NCBI RefSeq assembly: GCF_001746365.1
Contig: NZ_MJAJ01000035.1
Span: 1 to 64,000, forward strand
Direction: 5' to 3'
Source of the DNA: Streptomyces sp. LUP30
Lineage (GTDB): Bacteria > Actinomycetota > Actinomycetes > Streptomycetales > Streptomycetaceae
DNA: 64,000 bases
Part shown: positions 59,441 through 64,000 of the stretch, piece by piece
Layout of the letters: each line of letters opens with the position of its first letter
How positions within the stretch are numbered: position 1 is the first letter of the stretch
Made by a program: the position numbers and the translations under genes
Notes under the pieces: generated by a model
Databases searched by the model: none
Told to the model about the DNA's origin: nothing
What the model saw: only the letters and a program-made list of their open reading frames with translations

Positions 59441-61072
59441 ATGAGCCAGGACGGCGCGCAGGGCCGGTACGCGGGGCGGGCGCTGGCCGCCGGCCGCTAT
59501 CAACTGCGCGACTTGCTCGGCGAGGGCGGCATGGCCTCGGTCCACCTCGCCTACGACGCCGTGCTCGACCGTCAGGTCGCGGTGAAGACCCTGCACACCG
59601 AACTGGGCCGGGAGCAGGCCTTCCGCGAGCGCTTCCGCCGCGAGGCGCAGGCCGTGGCCAAGCTCACGCACACCAACATCGTCTCCGTCTTCGACACGGG
59701 CGAGGACGACGTGGACGGGCTCACCACCCCCTACATCGTCATGGAGTACATCGAGGGCCGCCCGCTCGGCTCGGTGCTCGACGAGGACGTGCACCGCCAG
59801 GGTGCGATGCCGGCCGACAAGGCGCTGAAGATCACCGCGGACGTGCTGGCGGCACTGGAGATCAGCCACGAGATGGGCCTGGTCCACCGCGACATCAAGC
59901 CCGGCAACGTGATGATGACCAAGCGCGGCGTGGTCAAGGTGATGGACTTCGGCATCGCGCGGGCCATGCAGTCCGGCGTCACCTCGATGACGCAGACGGG
60001 CATGGTCGTCGGAACGCCCCAGTACCTCTCGCCCGAACAGGCCCTGGGGCGCGGGGTGGACGCCCGGTCCGACCTGTACTCGGTCGGCATCATGCTGTTC
60101 CAACTGGTCACCGGGCGGCTGCCGTTCGAGGCCGATTCACCGCTTGCGATCGCGTACGCGCACGTGCAGGAGGAGCCGGTGGCGCCCTCCTCGATCAACC
60201 GGGCGCTACCGCCGGCCGTCGACGCGCTCGTCGCCCGCGCGCTGAAGAAGAACCCGAACGAGCGTTTCCCGACCGCCGTCGCCATGCGCGACGAGTGCCT
60301 GCGCGTCGCCGCGTCCTTCCAGCCGGCCCCGCCGAGCATCGTCCCGGGCGCGCAGACGTCCAGCGGCGCGGGCGTCGGCTCGGCCGTCTTCCCGCCGGTC
60401 GGTCAGAGCACCCCGCCGCAGGGCAGCGTGCAGACGCCGTACCAGACCGGCCCGAACCCGAACCCCTACGGCGCTCCGACGCCCGCCGCGTCCTACGGCT
60501 ATCCGCAGCAGGGCGGCTACCAGACGCCCGCTCCGGCGTACAACCAGCAGGCGCCGCACACCCCGCCGGCGTACAACCTCAGCCCCCAGCCGTCGACCGC
60601 GGTGCCCTCGGACGGCGCCCGCAGGAACACCAGGCCGGTCCTCATCGGTTCGGCCGTCGTCGCCGTGGTCGCGGTCGGGGGTCTGATCGCCAGCCTCACC
60701 GTGGGCGGCGGCACGCACGACGACGCCAAGGGCGGCGGCGGGACCGCGAGCTCCTCGGCGGCGGCGACGAAGGCGGCGAACTACCGCGCGCCGGACACCT
60801 CCAAGACGATCGACGCGACGGAGTGCTCCGAGCCGCAGGAGTCGTACAACGACCCCGCCAAGATCCGGGTGCCGAACTTCAAGTTCAAGTACATCGGCTC
60901 GGTCAAGGCGTGCTTCCAGGCCGCCGGCTGGCAGTACAAGATCACCAAGATCGACGAGAACACGTACGGCGACGGGGCGGTCATGGACCAGTTCCCCTCC
61001 GCCGACACGGACGTCGACCCCAAGAACATGCCCGAGATCGAGCTCAAGGTCTCCACCGGCAACCCGGCGTGA
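59441..61072 (+). CDS. Transmembrane Ser/Thr protein kinase with PASTA-like C-terminus
   Basis: 543 residues. Kinase domain about 18-285: LGEGGMASV loop, Lys49, HRDIKPGN (Asp151), DFG (Asp169), activation loop SMTQTGMVVGTPQYLSPEQ, near identical to the divergent kinase. A Pro/Gln/Tyr-rich linker (about 300-390) precedes a helix (about 400-422). The external part (about 455-543) has IRVPNFKFKYIGSVKACFQAAGWQYKITKIDEN and GAVMDQFPSAD, one degenerate PASTA-like unit with two Cys. PASTA kinases sense muropeptides and control wall growth. Confidence 0.93.
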   Translation: MSQDGAQGRYAGRALAAGRYQLRDLLGEGGMASVHLAYDAVLDRQVAVKTLHTELGREQAFRERFRREAQAVAKLTHTNIVSVFDTGEDDVDGLTTPYIVMEYIEGRPLGSVLDEDVHRQGAMPADKALKITADVLAALEISHEMGLVHRDIKPGNVMMTKRGVVKVMDFGIARAMQSGVTSMTQTGMVVGTPQYLSPEQALGRGVDARSDLYSVGIMLFQLVTGRLPFEADSPLAIAYAHVQEEPVAPSSINRALPPAVDALVARALKKNPNERFPTAVAMRDECLRVAASFQPAPPSIVPGAQTSSGAGVGSAVFPPVGQSTPPQGSVQTPYQTGPNPNPYGAPTPAASYGYPQQGGYQTPAPAYNQQAPHTPPAYNLSPQPSTAVPSDGARRNTRPVLIGSAVVAVVAVGGLIASLTVGGGTHDDAKGGGGTASSSAAATKAANYRAPDTSKTIDATECSEPQESYNDPAKIRVPNFKFKYIGSVKACFQAAGWQYKITKIDENTYGDGAVMDQFPSADTDVDPKNMPEIELKVSTGNPA

Positions 61073-61122
61073 CGGCAGGCCGACGCGTGCGAAGTCGTCC
61101 GGCCTCGTCCGACGTCATGTGA

Positions 61123-61151
61123 AAGGGCCCGGCGTCCGACGCCGGGCCCTT
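61123..61151. terminator. Bidirectional terminator between kinase and bpa
   Basis: AAGGGCCCGGCG pairs with CGCCGGGCCCTT around a 5-nt loop between convergent genes. Confidence 0.88.
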
Positions 61152-61170
61152 GACGTGTACTGCCGAGGAC

Positions 61171-61719
61171 TTACAGGTACGGTCCGCCCGAACGGCCGCC
61201 CGCGGTGCGCGGGTCGTCCATGCCCTCGTGGCTCGCGCCGGGCGGCAGGGCGCGGCGCATCTGCTCCAACTGGGCCCGCGCGGCCATCTGCTGGGCGAAG
61301 AGCGTGGTCTGGATGCCGTGGAAGAGGCCCTCCAGCCAGCCGACCAACTGGGCCTGCGCGATGCGCAGTTCCGCGTCGCTCGGCGTCGACTCCTCGTTGA
61401 ACGGCAGGGACAGCCGCTCCAGTTCTTCGACCAGCTCCGGGGCCAGGCCGTCCTCCAGCTCCTTCACCGAGCTCGAGTGGATCTCCTTCAGCCGGGCCCG
61501 GCTCGCCTCGTCCAGGGGAGCCGCGCGCACCTCCTCCAGCAGCTGCTTGATCATGCTTCCGATCCGCATGACCTTCGCCGGCTGCTCGACCTGCTCCGTC
61601 ACCGGGATCTCACGGGAGTCCTCGTCGGCGTCGATGCCGCCGAGCGCCATGCCGTCCTGGCCTACGACCAGGATTTTCTGGGCGTTCTCCGGCGACCTTT
61701 CGTTCCTCGGCATCTCCAT
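61171..61719 (-). CDS. bpa: Bacterial proteasome activator (Bpa/PafE family)
   Basis: 182 residues from ATG 61719 (ATG 61713 and GTG 61737 also in frame). A helical core (about 45-155: VMRIGSMIKQLLEEVRAAPLDEASRARLKEIHSSSVKELEDGLAPELVEELERL ... AQLVGWLEGLFHGIQTTLFAQQ) matches Bpa of Mycobacterium, an ATP-independent ring that opens the 20S proteasome gate. The C-terminus ends GGPYL, close to the HbYX-like GQYL docking motif of the mycobacterial protein. It supports degradation of unfolded proteins in the cytoplasm. Confidence 0.9.
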   Translation of the reverse strand: MEMPRNERSPENAQKILVVGQDGMALGGIDADEDSREIPVTEQVEQPAKVMRIGSMIKQLLEEVRAAPLDEASRARLKEIHSSSVKELEDGLAPELVEELERLSLPFNEESTPSDAELRIAQAQLVGWLEGLFHGIQTTLFAQQMAARAQLEQMRRALPPGASHEGMDDPRTAGGRSGGPYL

Positions 61720-61882
61720 GCCGTCATTCTCTCGCACGTCCCCACCTCATCACCGTGGTGCCCCCCGTGAAAGGTGATCCACCGTTTCCGTTCGGCGGAG
61801 TCCGGAATGCGGTGAAAATTCGCCGATGTAACGCTTGGTGGGTGTTTTCTAGGCGACCGGTCATCGGGAGGGGGTCACGCAC

Positions 61883-62422
61883 GTGACTCCATGGCAGTGG
61901 ACATGGTGCGGCACACGGGCGGCCATGACGGCCCTCGCGGGAGCCCTCGTGCTGTCGTACGGGGGTGCCGCGGCCTACGCGGCCGGCTCGGCGCACGGAC
62001 GCCTCGCGGCCTACCCCCACGCACCCGCGTCGGCCACGCCCTCCCCCTCCCCACGCCAACCCGACCGGGCCGGCAGCCGCGCGGGCGAGGGACGCGAGCG
62101 GCCCGGACGGGAGGACGAGGGCGAGGACGCGACGACGCAGGACCCGAGCGGGGAGGACGTCTCCGGCGACGACCCCGACACGGGGGACGGCGAGGCGGAG
62201 ACCGGCGACGGCGACCACGCCGACGACAGCGCGTCCCGGCCCCCCGAGGCCTCCGTTCCGGTGACCTCGGCGGAACCGCAGGACTCCGTACGGCAGGCGG
62301 CCACCCAAGGGGAGCGGACCGACGGCCCCGTCCTGCAGATCCTGCCGCTCGGCAGCGGGCTCGTCCTCATCGGCCTCGGAATCGCCCTCGCGATCGCCGC
62401 CCTCCGCCTGCGCCGCAGCTGA
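61883..62422 (+). CDS. Membrane protein with acidic linker
   Basis: 179 residues from GTG 61883 (GGGAGGGGG upstream). A hydrophobic helix near the start (about 13-34) and another at the C-terminus (about 150-172, followed by RLRRS) bracket an external Asp/Glu/Gly-rich, disordered region. No known domain. It could be a small surface-anchored spacer protein. Confidence 0.65.
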   Translation: MTPWQWTWCGTRAAMTALAGALVLSYGGAAAYAAGSAHGRLAAYPHAPASATPSPSPRQPDRAGSRAGEGRERPGREDEGEDATTQDPSGEDVSGDDPDTGDGEAETGDGDHADDSASRPPEASVPVTSAEPQDSVRQAATQGERTDGPVLQILPLGSGLVLIGLGIALAIAALRLRRS

Positions 62423-62529
62423 CACCCCTGCCGAGCCGGACGGCACGGGACGGACAGCGCCGGCTTGAGCGGCTCCAAGCGGACGAACGCGAACGGCGGC
62501 CGCAGGCGGACTGCTCCAGGGACGGACGG

Positions 62530-63510
62530 CTAGGGCGCGACCAGCAGCACCTTGCCGACGTGGCCGCTCTCCTCCACCACCCGGTGGGCGGCGGCCGCGT
62601 CGCTCATCGGGACTTCGCGGTCGACGACAGGGCGCACCCGGCCGGCGGCGACCAGCGGCCAGACATGCTCGCGCACGGCCGCCACGATCGCGGCCTTCTC
62701 CTCCAGGGGACGCGCCCGCAGCGAGGTCGCACTGACGGCGGCACGCTTGCCGAGGAGCGCGCCGATGTTCAGCTCGGCCTTGGCGCCGCCCTGCATGCCG
62801 ATGATCGCGAGACGGCCGTTGACGGCGAGCGCCTGGACGTTGCGGTCCAGGTACTTCGCGCCCATGTTGTCGAGGATGACGTCGGCGCCGACGCCGGCGG
62901 TGGCCTGCTTCACCTCGGCGACGAAGTCCTGCTCGCGGTAGTTGATCAGGATGTCGGCGCCCAGTTCGGCGCACTGCTCCAGCTTCTCCTTGGTGCCCGC
63001 GGTGACGGCGACCCGCGCGCCGACGGCCTTGGCCAGCTGGATCGCCATGGTGCCGATGCCGCTGGAACCGCCGTGCACGAGCAGCGTCTCGCCGGGACGG
63101 AGATGGGCGATCATGAAGACGTTCGACCAGACGGTGCTGGTCACCTCGGGGAGCGCAGCGGCCTGCCGGAGGTCGACGCCCTCGGGCACCGGAAGGAGCT
63201 GGCCGACCGGCACGGCGACCTTCTCCGCGTAGCCGCCGCCCGAGAGCAGAGCGCACACCTCCTCACCGACGGTCCAACCGGAGACATCGGGGCCGAGCGC
63301 GGCGATCCGGCCGGAGCACTCCAGGCCGGGATAGGGGGAGGCGCCGGGCGGCGGGTCGTAGAAGCCCTGCCGCTGCAGGATGTCGGCGCGGTTGACGGCG
63401 CCGGCCACCACCTCGACCAGAACTTCGCCCTCGCCGGGAACGGGATCGGGAACCTCGTCCCACACCAACGCCTCGGGACCACCAGGTTCGGGAATCGTGA
63501 TCGCATACAT
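62530..63510 (-). CDS. NAD(P)H quinone oxidoreductase (zinc-free MDR, PIG3-type)
   Basis: 326 residues. GroES-like substrate domain (MYAITIPEPGGPEALVWDEVPDPVPGEGEVLVEV) and Rossmann domain with LLVHGGSSGIGTMAIQLAKAVG. The zinc ligands of classical alcohol dehydrogenases are missing, and the TAG-TKEKLEQCAELGADILINYREQDF pattern is that of PIG3-like quinone oxidoreductases, which reduce quinones with NADPH. Cytoplasmic. Confidence 0.92.
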   Translation of the reverse strand: MYAITIPEPGGPEALVWDEVPDPVPGEGEVLVEVVAGAVNRADILQRQGFYDPPPGASPYPGLECSGRIAALGPDVSGWTVGEEVCALLSGGGYAEKVAVPVGQLLPVPEGVDLRQAAALPEVTSTVWSNVFMIAHLRPGETLLVHGGSSGIGTMAIQLAKAVGARVAVTAGTKEKLEQCAELGADILINYREQDFVAEVKQATAGVGADVILDNMGAKYLDRNVQALAVNGRLAIIGMQGGAKAELNIGALLGKRAAVSATSLRARPLEEKAAIVAAVREHVWPLVAAGRVRPVVDREVPMSDAAAAHRVVEESGHVGKVLLVAP

Positions 63511-63578
63511 GAGGACGACGCTACTCCTCGCCCCCGGCCGCGAGACCGCGGCGGAACGACGGGCGGGCGTCGGAGAGT

Positions 63579-64000
63579 TCAGGCCGGCGGCAGCGGCGGC
63601 ACCCCGGGCATCCCGGGACTGCCGAGGTTGGTGTGTGCCCGGTCCGGCCCCACCCGCACGATCGAGACGAGCCGGTCCGTGGGCTGCAACACTCCGATCG
63701 CCGGGTCGTCGTAGGCCAGGACGCGATGCCCGCGCACGACACTGACCACCAGGTCGGCCGTCTCACGCGGACCGCGGCCCGCCTCGGCCTTGGTGACCGG
63801 CCGTTCGACCAGGTCGAGGCCGTCGCCCTGCTGGATGAGGTCCTCCATGACCCGGCCCGCCGCCGGGCTCAGCACGGACAGACCCAGCAACCGCCCGGCC
63901 GCCCCGGCGCTGGTGATGACCTCGTCGGCGCCCGACTGCTTGAGCAGCGGCGCGTTCTCCTCCTCGCGGACCGCCGCCACGATCTTCGCCCCCGGGTTGA
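63579..64000 (-). CDS. RCK/TrkA-N-type potassium channel or transporter regulatory protein (5' partial)
   Basis: The reading frame runs off the right edge; the last 140 residues are seen. NPGAKIVAAVREEENAPLLKQSGADEVITSAGAAGRLLGL is the end of a Rossmann-type RCK_N domain that binds NAD(H) or nucleotides. The following segment up to VVRVGPDRAH fits the RCK_C/TrkA-C domain. Such proteins gate K+ channels (YjbQ/MthK-type) or Trk transporters. The Pro-rich end (GMPGVPPLPPA) is a variable tail. Whether an ion-channel helix pair precedes it lies outside the window. Confidence 0.85.
   Translation of the reverse strand, partial: NPGAKIVAAVREEENAPLLKQSGADEVITSAGAAGRLLGLSVLSPAAGRVMEDLIQQGDGLDLVERPVTKAEAGRGPRETADLVVSVVRGHRVLAYDDPAIGVLQPTDRLVSIVRVGPDRAHTNLGSPGMPGVPPLPPA

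Overview
High-GC (about 70%) actinobacterial chromosome, almost certainly Streptomyces. The evidence is strong G/C third-position bias, many GTG starts, a perfect parS site of the Streptomyces type, mycothiol-dependent enzymes, a proteasome activator, an LAETG sortase substrate and an E1-alpha/E1-beta/E2 bkd operon. The parS site and the set metG, aspS, fadE-like, bkd and eukaryotic-type kinases suggest the conserved core near oriC, not a chromosome arm. No complete prophage, IS element or CRISPR array was seen.

Layout. 1-8 kb: zinc-ribbon membrane protein (partial), a noncanonical tRNA-Gly-like gene, an LCP cell-wall ligase, a secreted lysyl-oxidase-like copper protein, GNAT, GH26 and M23 proteins. 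8-20 kb: small lipoproteins and membrane proteins, a DUF6445 oxygenase-like protein, MOSC, DUF4142, a GH13 glucosidase, an LAETG surface protein, a nucleoside hydrolase and a short threonyl-tRNA synthetase paralogue. The synthetase is preceded by a Thr-rich leader peptide and a terminator hairpin. 18-24 kb: a GAF-ANTAR regulator, an XRE-TPR regulator diverging from a tiny exported peptide, and membrane proteins. 24-37 kb: FUSC exporter, acidic VWA protein, metG, pectate lyase, AbiEii-like protein, Tat-exported intradiol dioxygenase, aspS and parS. 37-48 kb: PAS/GAF/SpoIIE/HATPase phosphatase, orphan BRO-N antirepressor, pirin, SseB-like protein, acyl-CoA dehydrogenase, M18 aminopeptidase, LURP-one, nitrilase-family amidase and a mycothiol-dependent enzyme. 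48-64 kb: K15-type DD-transpeptidase, GntR-MFS pair, bkd operon, phosphotransferase, two divergent membrane Ser/Thr kinases, Bpa proteasome activator, quinone oxidoreductase and the end of an RCK/TrkA-type protein.

How the genes fit together. A cell-envelope theme recurs: LCP protein, M23 peptidase, sortase substrate, DD-transpeptidase and Ser/Thr kinases. A translation theme also runs through: MetRS, AspRS, the auxiliary ThrRS and the tRNA-like gene. The bkd operon makes branched-chain acyl-CoA starter units for fatty acids and polyketides; the acyl-CoA dehydrogenase degrades fatty acids. Strong GC-rich hairpins separate most transcription units.

Most novel candidates: the ThrRS leader-peptide attenuator (17111-17214), the 70-nt tRNA-Gly(UCC)-like gene with altered T-loop (1446-1515), and the XRE-TPR regulator/secreted peptide pair with an intervening palindrome (19166-20809). 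All statements come from reading the sequence and family knowledge; no searches were run.
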